Positions 25,259 through 33,738 of a stretch of DNA of 58,984 bases are shown piece by piece. The stretch covers positions 1-58,984 of the forward strand of contig NZ_LZKU01000184.1 in NCBI RefSeq assembly GCF_001672975.1, written 5' to 3'. A model generated the notes under the pieces. That model was given only the letters and a program-made list of their open reading frames with translations, ran no database searches and was not told the origin of the DNA. The first letter of the stretch is position 1. Each line of letters begins with the position of its first letter. The DNA comes from Mycobacterium sp. 1465703.0. GTDB taxonomy: Bacteria; Actinomycetota; Actinomycetes; Mycobacteriales; Mycobacteriaceae. The translations under genes and the position numbers were made by a program.

Positions 25259-26341
25259 CTAAGCGCCCGACGCCGCGCCAGGCGCCGAGATGGTGTCCAG
25301 GATTCCGTTGGCGCCGAAGAACTGTTCCCGCGCGTCGCTCCAGTCCTTTGCGATGGCGGTGATCGGGAACAACGCGACAGGGGGTAGCCGGTCGGCGTGC
25401 TTGGCCAGGATCGCCGGCTTGAAGGGTCGATACCCGAAGTGCGCCACCAGTTCTTGGGCGGCATCGGTGAACAGGTACTCGAGATAGGCCTTGGCATGGG
25501 CCGCGGTGGTGGGATCGGTGAGGTTCGCATCGACCCAGGCCACTGCTGGCTGCGCGAGGATGCTCACCGGTGGGTAGACGAGCTCTAGTTCGTCCTTGTT
25601 CGCGGCAACCTCGCGCAGCGCCTCGTTCTCCCATGTCAGCTGGACGTCGCCGATCTTGGCCAGCGCGAAGTTGTCTCCGGCGCTGCGGGCACCGGCGTCG
25701 GAAACCGTGACGTGCTGCAGGAGCGACTTCACGTAGCCGGTTGCCTGCGCCGGGCTGCCGCCGCGCGTGGTGACCGCCCCCCAGGCCGCCAGCACGCTCA
25801 GTTGACCGTTGCCAGACGTCCGTGGGTTCGGCGACACCACGGACACATCGGGGTTGACCAGGTCGGGCCAGTCGTGAATCCCCTTCGGATTGCCCTTGCG
25901 GACCACGAAGACGATGGTCGAGGTGTATGGCACCGAGCCGTTCGGGAGTCGCTGTTGCCAGTTGCCGGCGATCAGGCCCCGCTTGCTGAGTGTGTCGATG
26001 TCGCTGATCAGCGCGAGCGACACGACGTTGGCTTTTTGGCTGCCGTCCAGCACGCTGCGTAGCTGCCGCCCCGAGCCGCCGTGAGACTCCTTGATGGTCA
26101 GCGTGGTTGCGTGATGTTCAGCGACAAATTGCTTGTCCAGCGCCGCATACAGTTCGCGCGTCGGGTCGTAGGAGACGTTGAGGATTTCGTTGGAACCTGC
26201 CGCCGGCAGGTTCTTGATCACGATCGCGGTCGCTGCGACGACGATGGCGAGAACGCCGAGGATGCTGAGCCAAGGAAGGCGTAACGACCGGCGGCCCGGA
26301 TCGGGCGGCCGCAATTTCACCACGCCAACCACACCTTCCAT
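25259..26341 (-). CDS. sulfate-binding periplasmic-type protein (sulfate ABC SBP family)
   Basis: A protein of about 360 residues of the sulfate/thiosulfate-binding family. [19 protein letters not shown] is the family's first strand, [13 protein letters not shown] and [17 protein letters not shown] are the anion-site regions, and YRPFKP and FGANGILD close the protein. One N-terminal hydrophobic helix (about residues 20-43) acts as signal anchor. No lipobox Cys is seen. The ATG at 26341 is chosen, but a GTG just downstream is possible. It is followed 18 bases later by a SulP permease instead of the usual CysTWA components. Confidence 0.83.
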   Translation of the reverse strand: MEGVVGVVKLRPPDPGRRSLRLPWLSILGVLAIVVAATAIVIKNLPAAGSNEILNVSYDPTRELYAALDKQFVAEHHATTLTIKESHGGSGRQLRSVLDGSQKANVVSLALISDIDTLSKRGLIAGNWQQRLPNGSVPYTSTIVFVVRKGNPKGIHDWPDLVNPDVSVVSPNPRTSGNGQLSVLAAWGAVTTRGGSPAQATGYVKSLLQHVTVSDAGARSAGDNFALAKIGDVQLTWENEALREVAANKDELELVYPPVSILAQPAVAWVDANLTDPTTAAHAKAYLEYLFTDAAQELVAHFGYRPFKPAILAKHADRLPPVALFPITAIAKDWSDAREQFFGANGILDTISAPGAASGA

Positions 26342-26356
26342 CACCGACCATGTGAT

Positions 26357-26400
26357 GTGCCAAACAGCCCCGTGTGGCACCAAACATTTTTAAGAATGTT
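26357..26400. promoter_or_regulatory. two inverted repeats in SBP/DUF2252 divergent promoter
   Basis: GTGCCA (26357-26362) pairs with TGGCAC (26375-26380), and AACATT (26383-26388) pairs with AATGTT (26395-26400). Both sit between the divergent sulfate-binding protein and DUF2252 starts. The second is unusually AT-rich for this genome. They are candidate operators; no regulator gene is adjacent. Confidence 0.3.
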
Positions 26401-26476
26401 AACGATCGGGCCACTCGACGACAGCCATGAGAATCACTCTGACGTAAATACCCGCGGCGGTGACTATGCTGGTCAA

Positions 26477-27877
26477 ATGCCGCAACGGGCGTTGCGCGAT
26501 CGCCTGATCGACATCGAGGTTCCGAGCGAGGATCTGGCCCGCGGGCGGGCGCTGCGCAAGACCGCCCCCCGGCGGTCTCTTGCGCGGTTGACACCATCCG
26601 CCCGAACAGCGACCGAAATTCTCGTCGCCCAAAACGCACAGCGGCTAAGTGAACTCGTCCCGCTCCGGTTCGCGCGCATGCTGGCCGACCCGTTCTCCTT
26701 CTACCGGGGTTCGGCGGCGGTCATGGCTGCCGACCTCGCCGCGAGCCCGTCCAGCGGGATCGAAGTCATGTGCTGCGGCGACGCGCACATATCGAATTTC
26801 GGCCTGTACGCCGCTCCCCACCGCTCGATCGTCTTTGACCTGAACGACTTCGATGAGGCCGCCGTCGCGCCCGCGGAGTGGGACGTGAAACGCTTGATCA
26901 CCAGCGCGATCGTCGGTGGCCGTCACGCTGGATATCGGGACAGGGCCATCCGCCGCTGTGTCGAAGAGGCGTTGACTGGCTATCAAACCGGCCTCGAGGC
27001 AATGCTCGAGGAAATGAACGTTTTGGACCGCTACTACCTACGGGTGGAACCCGAGCACTACACCGGCAAGGTGTCCAAGGGCCTGCAGACGGTGATCGAG
27101 AAAACGATATCGCGGGCGCGCACCCGAACGTCAGAGCGAGTCTTCAAGCAGATCATGGAAATTGACGCAGACGGAACCCCGCGGCTGCGTGAGGCACCTC
27201 CCGTCCTGCAGCACATCGAGGAGGACATCGAAGCTTCCTTGATCGAGTCGGTTCAGGAATATCTGGCCGCGGTCCCGGCCGACGTGGCATTGCTGCTGTC
27301 GCACTTTCGCGTCACCGACCTCGCACTGCGGGTCGTCGGCGTCGGCAGCGTCGGCACCCGGTGCTATCTGGTCATCCTGGTCGGCCCCAACGGAACACCG
27401 TTGATCATGCAGATCAAAGAGGCCACTCGATCGGTGCTCGACGAATACGGCGGTTGGCCGCAGCCGGACACCCTCACCGCGGCGGTCGACGCCAAGGGCC
27501 AAGGAGTGCGCGTAGTCGACGGTCAGCGGATCCTGCAGGCGATGTCGGACGTGTTCCTGGGGACCACCCGCAAGGACAGCCGCGACTACTACGTCCGACA
27601 GTTCCACGACATGAAAGGCAGTATCGACACCGAAGGCATGTCGGCCTCGGTCTTCTCCGAATATGTCCTTGCCTGTGCGGTGCTGCTGGCCCGCGCGCAC
27701 GCGCAGAGTGCGAACGCGTCAATCCTGCGGGGATATGTCGGCACCAGTAGCGCCGTGCACGACGCGGTGGCCGAGTGGTCCTATGCCTACGCCGACAAAT
27801 CACTTGACGACTTTCACCAGTTGCGTGCCGCGGCAGCGGCCGGTGATATCGAGGTCGCCGCCGACCCCGCACGTTGA
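26477..27877 (+). CDS. DUF2252 family protein
   Basis: A 466-residue DUF2252 protein from the ATG at 26477. Landmarks are the early FARMLADPFSFYRGSAAVMA, then VMCCGDAHISNFG and VFDLNDFDEAAVAPAEWDVKRL, which resemble kinase-like active-site strands (CGDxHxxNFG, DxNDFD). Later conserved blocks are VVGVGSVGTRCYLVIL and MQIKEATRSVL. The fold is thought to resemble aminoglycoside phosphotransferases, but its reaction is not established. The frame extends 40 codons upstream with no good start context. It is divergent from the sulfate-binding protein gene. Confidence 0.85.
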   Translation: MPQRALRDRLIDIEVPSEDLARGRALRKTAPRRSLARLTPSARTATEILVAQNAQRLSELVPLRFARMLADPFSFYRGSAAVMAADLAASPSSGIEVMCCGDAHISNFGLYAAPHRSIVFDLNDFDEAAVAPAEWDVKRLITSAIVGGRHAGYRDRAIRRCVEEALTGYQTGLEAMLEEMNVLDRYYLRVEPEHYTGKVSKGLQTVIEKTISRARTRTSERVFKQIMEIDADGTPRLREAPPVLQHIEEDIEASLIESVQEYLAAVPADVALLLSHFRVTDLALRVVGVGSVGTRCYLVILVGPNGTPLIMQIKEATRSVLDEYGGWPQPDTLTAAVDAKGQGVRVVDGQRILQAMSDVFLGTTRKDSRDYYVRQFHDMKGSIDTEGMSASVFSEYVLACAVLLARAHAQSANASILRGYVGTSSAVHDAVAEWSYAYADKSLDDFHQLRAAAAAGDIEVAADPAR

Positions 27878-27894
27878 GCGTGGGTTTATCCGAG

Positions 27895-29472
27895 CTAGCC
27901 GCCGGTGAGTTGATCTGCGGGGCGCACGATTTCGGCCTGTGCTGATTCTCGACCGCCCGTGCGATGCAGCCAGTCTTTGGTCCGTAACCGCCAGGTCCGG
28001 CGCGCGTACTCCAGCTCGGTGTAGGGCCATTGGGTGACGATTCGGCCGGAGGGTGATCGGAAGTAGCTGTCGCACTGCGTCCAGATGGTGCGCTCCAGGT
28101 CCGCGGAAAGCGCGTCGTTGTATCGCTTTTCGGCCTCAGGCCGCACGTCGAGGTGTCCGCCATGGCGCGCCAGGCGGCTCACTGCGCTGGCGACCAGTCG
28201 CGCCCCAGCCTCGAGGATGTAGACGATGGAGTTGCCGCCCTGGTTGGTGTTGGGGCCATAGAGCATGAAGAAATTGGGGAAGCCGCTGACCGCGACCCCC
28301 AGGTAGGCGGACGGGTCGTCGCCCCAGTGCTCGTGCAGTCGGCGCCCACCGTCGCCGACGACTTCGATTCCGGACAGGTAGCGAGACGTCTCGAAACCGG
28401 TGGCCAGCACGATCACATCGACATCGACCTGTGCGCCCGAGGCGGTGGTCACCGACGTCTTGCCGATGCGAGCGATCGGGTCGGTGACCAACTCGACGTT
28501 GTCGCGCTGCAACGCCCGGTAATAGTCGTCACCCAGCAGCACCCGCTTACAACGGAACGGATAGTCCGGCGTCAGCGCCTGGCGCAACGGCTCGTCGTCG
28601 ACGGTGCGGGCCAGAAACGACGTCGCGATCTGGGTGCGTGCCGTCACCACCGGGTCGTCGGCGAAGGTCGCGGTGTTGTCGTGCTGGAACTTCCAGATCT
28701 GCCAGCGGGTTTGGCGCAGCGCGAGGGGGCTGCGTTTGAAGCGGACCAGTTCGGTTGTGCTGTACGGGCGATCGTCCTTGGGCACCATCCAGGGCGGGGT
28801 GCGCTGGAAGACGGTGACGTGTCCGGCGGTCTTCGCCAATTCGGGCACCACCTGCACTCCGCTGGCGCCGGTACCGATCACCGCAACCCGGCGTCCGGTC
28901 ACATCGAGGTCGTGGTCCCACTGCGCGGTGTGCAGCAGCGCGCCGGTGAAGTCGGTCAGGCCGTCGATATCGGGCAGCTTGGCCGACCCGAACAGCCCGG
29001 CCGCGCACACCACGACGTCAGCGGCCAGGGTGTCCGATTGCCCGTCACGCTCCAACTGACAATCCCACCCGCCGCTCCGCGAATTCCAGTGCAGCGAGCG
29101 CACGGTGGTGTCGAGCATGAGATGGCGACGCAGATCGAAATCGTCGGCGACGGACTCGAGGTAGGCCAGTATTTCGGGCTGCCGCGCGTAGGTCCGGCTC
29201 CAGGACGTGTTGGGGGCAAAGGAAAACGAGTAGAGGTGGCTCTGGATATCGCAGGCGGCGCCGGGATAGGTGTTGCGCCGCCAGGTACCGCCGACACCGT
29301 CGTCGCCTTCGATGATCACCAAGTCGTCGATGCCCGCGCGGCGTAACGCCACGGCCACACCCAGACCACCGAAGCCGGCACCGATGATCGCCACCTTCGG
29401 TCCGCGCCGACGCCGTGTCGCGGCTCGCATCCGCCCAATAGCGTAGAGCGATCGAGCTTTTCGGCTTGTCAT
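27895..29472 (-). CDS. flavin-containing monooxygenase, Baeyer-Villiger type
   Basis: A 525-residue class B flavoprotein monooxygenase. FAD-binding GAGFGG is at 31-36, the Baeyer-Villiger fingerprint FTGALLHTAQWD at 175-186, the NADPH-binding GTGASG at 200-205, and ATGF near 385. A basic leader of about 25 residues precedes the first strand. The ATG at 29472 overlaps the stop of the upstream monooxygenase by four bases (ATGA), so the two are coupled. It would insert oxygen next to a ketone in a hydrophobic substrate. Substrate is unknown; EthA-like roles are possible. Confidence 0.87.
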   Translation of the reverse strand: MTSRKARSLYAIGRMRAATRRRRGPKVAIIGAGFGGLGVAVALRRAGIDDLVIIEGDDGVGGTWRRNTYPGAACDIQSHLYSFSFAPNTSWSRTYARQPEILAYLESVADDFDLRRHLMLDTTVRSLHWNSRSGGWDCQLERDGQSDTLAADVVVCAAGLFGSAKLPDIDGLTDFTGALLHTAQWDHDLDVTGRRVAVIGTGASGVQVVPELAKTAGHVTVFQRTPPWMVPKDDRPYSTTELVRFKRSPLALRQTRWQIWKFQHDNTATFADDPVVTARTQIATSFLARTVDDEPLRQALTPDYPFRCKRVLLGDDYYRALQRDNVELVTDPIARIGKTSVTTASGAQVDVDVIVLATGFETSRYLSGIEVVGDGGRRLHEHWGDDPSAYLGVAVSGFPNFFMLYGPNTNQGGNSIVYILEAGARLVASAVSRLARHGGHLDVRPEAEKRYNDALSADLERTIWTQCDSYFRSPSGRIVTQWPYTELEYARRTWRLRTKDWLHRTGGRESAQAEIVRPADQLTGG

Positions 29473-31268
29473 GAGCGGTCCTGCGGGCGGCGGATCGACA
29501 GCCCTTCCAGGTCGGCGTCGGCGCGCCACTGCTGCAGGATGTCCGCGTATTCGGTTGGTGCGCCGAAGAAGAGGCTGCCCTGTCGGGTCTTGGCGTCGGC
29601 CTTCCCCTCGCGGTTGTAGTAACCGGGCGTACACGTCTTGGCGCGCTCGGCGCTCGCGACGGATCTGGCCACCACCGTGTCGACCCAGGCGGCTTCGGCG
29701 GCGGCCGTCGCTTCGATCTCGGTGATGCCTTCGGCGAGTGCCCTCGCGATGATCCAGGCGACGTGGCTTGCCTGCACGTCCAGCAGGTAGGGGAAGTTCA
29801 CCGTCAGGCCGGCCTGCGCGATGCTTTCGATGAAGCAGTTCGGAAATCCGGTGGTGCACAAGCCTTGGAAGGTGCGCACGCCGTCACCCCAGTGTTCAGT
29901 TAGGGTCACGCCGTCACGGCCGATCAATTCGAATCCGCTGCGTCGGCAATAGTCGGTGCCCACCTCGAAGCCCGTCGCGAAGATCAGGCAGTCGAGTTCG
30001 TACGTCACGTCGTCGACCACCACACCGGATTCGGTGATGCGCTGCACGCCGCGGCCCTGGGTGTCCACCAGGGTGACGTTGCCGCGGTTGAACGTTTTCA
30101 GATACTCGTCGTGGAAGCAGGGCCTTTTGCAGAAGTATCCGTACCACGGTTTGAGTGCTTCGGCGGTAGCGGGATCGGTGACGATCGCGTCGACACGCGC
30201 CCGGATCTCCTCCATTTTGACGAAGTCGGCGAGTTCGATGTCGCGGCCACGTTGTTCGGGATCGACGGAGCCGTCTCCGTCATGGCGCATGACAGGAAGC
30301 TTGCGGGTGATACTCGTCCAGGCGTCGGCAACCAGATCCTGATCGGCTTGGCCTCCGGCAGTGAGGATCTGAAAATTCTGTATCCGCTCGCGTTGCCAAC
30401 CCGGCTGTAATGTGCTGGCCCACTGCGGATCCGTTGCGGTATTGGCCCGCACATCCACCGAGGACGGGGTGCGCTGAAAGACGTAGAGCCGCTGGGCCGC
30501 GGCGGCGAGGTGCGGTACACACTGAATGGCCGTGGCGCCGGTTCCGATGATGCCGACGCGCTTGTCGGCCAGGTTCTGCAACCCCTCCCCGGTGTAGCCG
30601 TAGTCCCAGCGGCTGGTGTGGAACGCATGCCCGCGGAAGGCGCCGAGCCCGTCGATGCCCGGCAGCTTGGGCTTGGCTTGATAGCCGTTGGCCATGGAGA
30701 CAAACGTGGCGCGCATTTCGTCGCCCCGGTCAGTACGGATGATCCAGCGTGACTCGCCGGAGTCCCAACGGATTTCGCGTACCTCGGTCCGCAAGCAGGC
30801 ATCGCGGTAGAGGTCGTAGTGCTCGGCGATGCGCCGGCAGTGCGCAAAGATCTCGGGACCCTTGGCGTATTTTGCGGTTGGCGTGTAACCAAGCTCCTCG
30901 AGCAGCGGCATGTACACGTACGACTCGACGTCACAGGCGATTCCGGGGTAGCGGTTCCAGTACCAGGTGCCGCCGACGTCGGCCGCCCGATCGATCAGGC
31001 GCACGCTTTCGACGCCGTGCTGACGGAGCCGTGCACCGGTCAACAGTCCACCGAATCCGGCGCCGATGACGGCGACAACGACGTCGTCGGTGCGGGGTTC
31101 ACGGGCAAGGTCACCGTTCACCCAGGGGTCTTCGGCGAATCGGGCGAACACGCCGGCCATCTCCACGTACTGGGCAATGCCGTCCGCACGCAGGCGGCGC
31201 GCGCGTTCTTCGGCGTACTTGCGTCGCAGCGCGTCGACGTCAAGCGCCTGGCCAACGGTTTCGGTCAC
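29469..31268 (-). CDS. Baeyer-Villiger monooxygenase
   Basis: A 599-residue type I Baeyer-Villiger monooxygenase with an extra N-terminal helical region of about 60 residues, as in the larger cyclododecanone/steroid-type enzymes. FAD-binding GAGFGG is at 69-74, then GGTWYWNRYPG (99-109), the fingerprint FRGHAFHTSRWD (211-222), the second Rossmann GTGATA (242-247) and IFATGFEVGTDY. It is first of a coupled pair with a second monooxygenase. It should cleave cyclic or aryl ketones with NADPH and oxygen. Confidence 0.9.
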   Translation of the reverse strand: MTETVGQALDVDALRRKYAEERARRLRADGIAQYVEMAGVFARFAEDPWVNGDLAREPRTDDVVVAVIGAGFGGLLTGARLRQHGVESVRLIDRAADVGGTWYWNRYPGIACDVESYVYMPLLEELGYTPTAKYAKGPEIFAHCRRIAEHYDLYRDACLRTEVREIRWDSGESRWIIRTDRGDEMRATFVSMANGYQAKPKLPGIDGLGAFRGHAFHTSRWDYGYTGEGLQNLADKRVGIIGTGATAIQCVPHLAAAAQRLYVFQRTPSSVDVRANTATDPQWASTLQPGWQRERIQNFQILTAGGQADQDLVADAWTSITRKLPVMRHDGDGSVDPEQRGRDIELADFVKMEEIRARVDAIVTDPATAEALKPWYGYFCKRPCFHDEYLKTFNRGNVTLVDTQGRGVQRITESGVVVDDVTYELDCLIFATGFEVGTDYCRRSGFELIGRDGVTLTEHWGDGVRTFQGLCTTGFPNCFIESIAQAGLTVNFPYLLDVQASHVAWIIARALAEGITEIEATAAAEAAWVDTVVARSVASAERAKTCTPGYYNREGKADAKTRQGSLFFGAPTEYADILQQWRADADLEGLSIRRPQDRS

Positions 31269-31304
31269 GGCCTCGGGTTCCTCTCCGTGGCCTCGACCTT
31301 ATAG

Positions 31305-31820
31305 TCAATCGCTGGATTGGGCCACGGAGTTGCCGAAGGGAACCTCATTATCCGCGGCCACCCGAGCCGTCAGTGATTCGCCCAACGTCCACAACGAGAC
31401 GCCAAGCAATACCAGGTCTTTGAGCAGAAATTGGCCGGGCATCCCTGAGAGCACCGGAAGCCCGTGGGCGTGCGTGACGATCACCCCGGGCGTGGTGAAC
31501 AGAAAACTCAGCGTACCCAAGAACAGCACCACCGCCAGTGCGCTGCCCGCGGCCGAGAGCCGCGACCACAGCGGCCGTAGCGCGATGAGAAGGGCGGCGA
31601 TGATTTCCATCGATCCAAGGGCACGCGCGACGAACGTGAAGCTGAATACGTCGTAAACCCAGCTCATCAACGGGCTGTGCTGGATGAGCACACGGGATTC
31701 CATCTTCACGTACTTGCCAAATCCGATCCACGCCAGGACTACGACCAGGCCGTAGCGGCTGAAGAATTGGCCCCACCGGGCCAGCGGCGGCCCCGCATAA
31801 ATGGCTAGAGCGTCGATCAT
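31305..31820 (-). CDS. RclC/YkgB (DUF417) family membrane protein
   Basis: A 171-residue four-helix membrane protein of the DUF417 family. Helices lie near 20-35, 60-90, 95-115 and 125-150. VVLAWIGFGKYVKMES, HSPLMSWVY, TLSFLFTTPGV and GQFLLKDLVLLGVSLW are the diagnostic blocks. The frame extends upstream, but GGAAAGGA precedes the ATG at 31820. In E. coli the relative RclC belongs to a reactive-chlorine resistance operon; that role is only suggestive here. It lies downstream of a TetR gene on the same strand. Confidence 0.82.
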   Translation of the reverse strand: MIDALAIYAGPPLARWGQFFSRYGLVVVLAWIGFGKYVKMESRVLIQHSPLMSWVYDVFSFTFVARALGSMEIIAALLIALRPLWSRLSAAGSALAVVLFLGTLSFLFTTPGVIVTHAHGLPVLSGMPGQFLLKDLVLLGVSLWTLGESLTARVAADNEVPFGNSVAQSSD

Positions 31821-31888
31821 CGGGCGATGTCCTTTCCGGGCTGAAGCGCGGGCATCCACCCAACCCACGGTTCAGAGTGCGATAGCGT

Positions 31889-32569
31889 TCACTTCCGCAA
31901 TCGCTCGAGTCCGGCGACGATGAGCCGCAACCCGAACGCGAACTCGTCCGCCAACGGGACCGGCAGGTCGTCGGCGACAGCGAGCGTCGCGGGAAAGCGC
32001 GACGGGTCGAGTCGGTGAAATGCGGCCGCAAGTTGCGCGTCGTGTTGACCGCCTTCTGCCGTTGCTCCGGAGAGTTGTATCGCAAAGCCCAAAACGTAAC
32101 GGGCCAGCGTCGCGTACGCGTGGGCCGCGATCTCTGGGCCGAAGCCGTTGTCGAGGAGGACGGCCAGGCACCGCTCGCGATTGGCCAATGCATTCGGCCC
32201 CATCGGGGTGTACTCGATCAACAGCGGCGCGACGTTGCCGTGCCGGCTCAACGCGTCGAACATGTGCTGCGCGAACAAGGTACACGCTTGTTGCCACGGC
32301 AGCGCTGCAAGCTGTTGCGCGTCGAGGTCGACCTCTCCGAGGATTTCGTCGATCACCAGGGAGACCAGTTCGGATCGATTGGAGAAGTGGCGATACAGCG
32401 TGGCAGTGCCGGATTCCAGCCGCTGCGCCAACGAGCGCATCGACAGCGCGTCGGGCCCCTGTTCATCGAGGAGTTCGACGGCGGCGCCCAGGATGCGCTC
32501 GATCGGCAGGGCCGGGCGGCCACGGGTCCGGCGCTGCTGCGGCCGGCCGGTGTCATTCACCTCACTCAA
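31889..32569 (-). CDS. TetR/AcrR family transcriptional regulator
   Basis: A 226-residue regulator starting at TTG 32569, with AGGAGAAGG upstream. The DNA-binding domain begins LPIERILGAAVELLDEQG, and the helix-turn-helix is MRSLAQRLESGTATLYRHFSN. An acidic N-terminal tail precedes it. The C-terminal domain resembles the TetR_C_1 tetracycline-type group (VLGFAIQLSG). It is divergent from a PPOX gene, with a near-perfect 21-bp palindrome between them. Likely targets are the PPOX gene, itself, and the RclC-like gene downstream. Confidence 0.88.
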   Translation of the reverse strand: MSEVNDTGRPQQRRTRGRPALPIERILGAAVELLDEQGPDALSMRSLAQRLESGTATLYRHFSNRSELVSLVIDEILGEVDLDAQQLAALPWQQACTLFAQHMFDALSRHGNVAPLLIEYTPMGPNALANRERCLAVLLDNGFGPEIAAHAYATLARYVLGFAIQLSGATAEGGQHDAQLAAAFHRLDPSRFPATLAVADDLPVPLADEFAFGLRLIVAGLERLRK

Positions 32570-32604
32570 TGCCTTCTCCTGACGCGCTTGACACCCCGCC
32601 CTAT

Positions 32605-32625
32605 TACGGAGACACTGTATCCATA
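32605..32625. promoter_or_regulatory. 21-bp palindrome, candidate TetR operator
   Basis: TACGGAGACACTGTATCCATA matches its own reverse complement at eight of ten pairs around a central C. It lies 36 bases upstream of the TetR start and 45 bases upstream of the PPOX start. This size and form are typical of TetR operators. Confidence 0.55.
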
Positions 32626-32669
32626 AATATCCGGAAGATCAACTACCATGACAGCGAGGAACATTCGCC

Positions 32670-33230
32670 ATGCTTCTCCCCCTGGCGGCCGAACCCTTCA
32701 CCGCGCCTACCGACCGCGACATGCTTCCCTCCGAACGACGCGAGTTCGTCCGCACACATCGCACCTGCGTGTTCGGTTACCGTCGCCGCAACGACGGCCC
32801 GGCCATGTCGATCGTGTACTACATCCCCACCGACGCCGGCGAATTGCTCGTCTCCACCATGGCCGGGCGCGGCAAGGCTCGCATCGTCCAACGTGACGGC
32901 AAGGTGAGCCTGTGCGTGCTCGACGAGCGGTGGCCGTTCAGCTATCTGCAGGTCTACGCCGATGCCACCATCGACCAAGACCCGGACCTGGCGGTCGACG
33001 TGATGATGGCCGTCGGCGGCCGGATGTCCGGCCAACCGCTCGGCGACGAGGCCCGGCCGCACATCCAAGCGATGTGCGAACGCGAGAACCGCGTCGTCAT
33101 CCGCTGCCGGCCCTATTCCACCTTTGCCACCCCGCCGCGCCATCTGCACCGCAACGACCAGGCCCAAGAACTCAGCCACTGGGTATCCGGCGTAATGCCT
33201 TGGGACGCAGCAGATCCGATGGCGGGCTGA
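32670..33230 (+). CDS. pyridoxamine 5'-phosphate oxidase-fold (PPOX/F420-type) protein
   Basis: A 186-residue split beta-barrel protein. LPSERREFVRTHRTCVFGYR, MSIVYYIPTDAGELLVSTMAGRGKARIV and VSLCVLDERWPFSYLQVYADA are the typical strands of F420- or FMN-binding PPOX-class reductases. GAGGA lies upstream of the ATG at 32670; an ATG at 32721 would remove a short leader. It is divergent from a TetR regulator and abuts the convergent SRPBCC gene. In mycobacteria such proteins often reduce or bind tetrapyrroles or other small molecules with F420. The substrate is unknown. Confidence 0.82.
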   Translation: MLLPLAAEPFTAPTDRDMLPSERREFVRTHRTCVFGYRRRNDGPAMSIVYYIPTDAGELLVSTMAGRGKARIVQRDGKVSLCVLDERWPFSYLQVYADATIDQDPDLAVDVMMAVGGRMSGQPLGDEARPHIQAMCERENRVVIRCRPYSTFATPPRHLHRNDQAQELSHWVSGVMPWDAADPMAG

Positions 33231-33701
33231 TCACCCCGCGTAGCGGTCGCGCAGCTTGGCCAGCGTCGCTTCGATGCCCTTCCCATTCGCCTTTGCGAAG
33301 CCCATCCGCTCGTAGTACTTCACTTTGTTCTTGAGTTCGCCGGCGTCGCGGTAGTCGAACGTCTCCGTCACTTGGGTCAGGGTCGGAGATAGCTGCTCGA
33401 ATTCCCATCGCCAGCGGTGGCCCAGCGGGTGCTGCCATTCGACCACTTCGTTGGGCTTCAACGCGGTGACCGTGCTGGTGATGCGGTACGGCAAGCCGAA
33501 CATCTTCATGTGCGTCGAGAATTTCGAGCCCTCAAGGAGTTGCGCGGGCATGGTGATGTTGTCGCGCACCGTGCCGGACCCATCCAGTTCGTGATGCCGC
33601 CGCGGATCGGCGACTATGGCATACAGTTCCGCGGCCGGGGCGGCCACTTCAACCCGGCGGCTCACCTGGCGGGGCCCACGGTCGACAACGGTGACAGTCA
33701 T
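33231..33701 (-). CDS. SRPBCC family protein
   Basis: A 156-residue START/SRPBCC-fold protein. [20 protein letters not shown] is the opening strand-helix, [20 protein letters not shown] the centre and [20 protein letters not shown] the late strands. Its stop abuts the stop of the PPOX gene with no spacer. It likely binds a lipophilic ligand in the cytosol. It shows the same family architecture as the protein at 10817-11269. Confidence 0.82.
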   Translation of the reverse strand: MTVTVVDRGPRQVSRRVEVAAPAAELYAIVADPRRHHELDGSGTVRDNITMPAQLLEGSKFSTHMKMFGLPYRITSTVTALKPNEVVEWQHPLGHRWRWEFEQLSPTLTQVTETFDYRDAGELKNKVKYYERMGFAKANGKGIEATLAKLRDRYAG

Positions 33702-33738
33702 GATCTCTCCTTTCCGCTACCCGGCAGCGTAATCCGGT

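Noticed and set aside
25259..26341. Phosphate-binding PstS-like assignment for the binding protein.
   Set aside because: The [12 protein letters not shown] start and the NPRTSGNGQ region match the sulfate-binding family better, and the neighbour is a SulP permease.
29473..29859. Upstream extension of the second monooxygenase frame.
   Set aside because: It overlaps the upstream monooxygenase in another frame and is Arg-rich; the ATGA overlap at 29469-29472 gives a better start.
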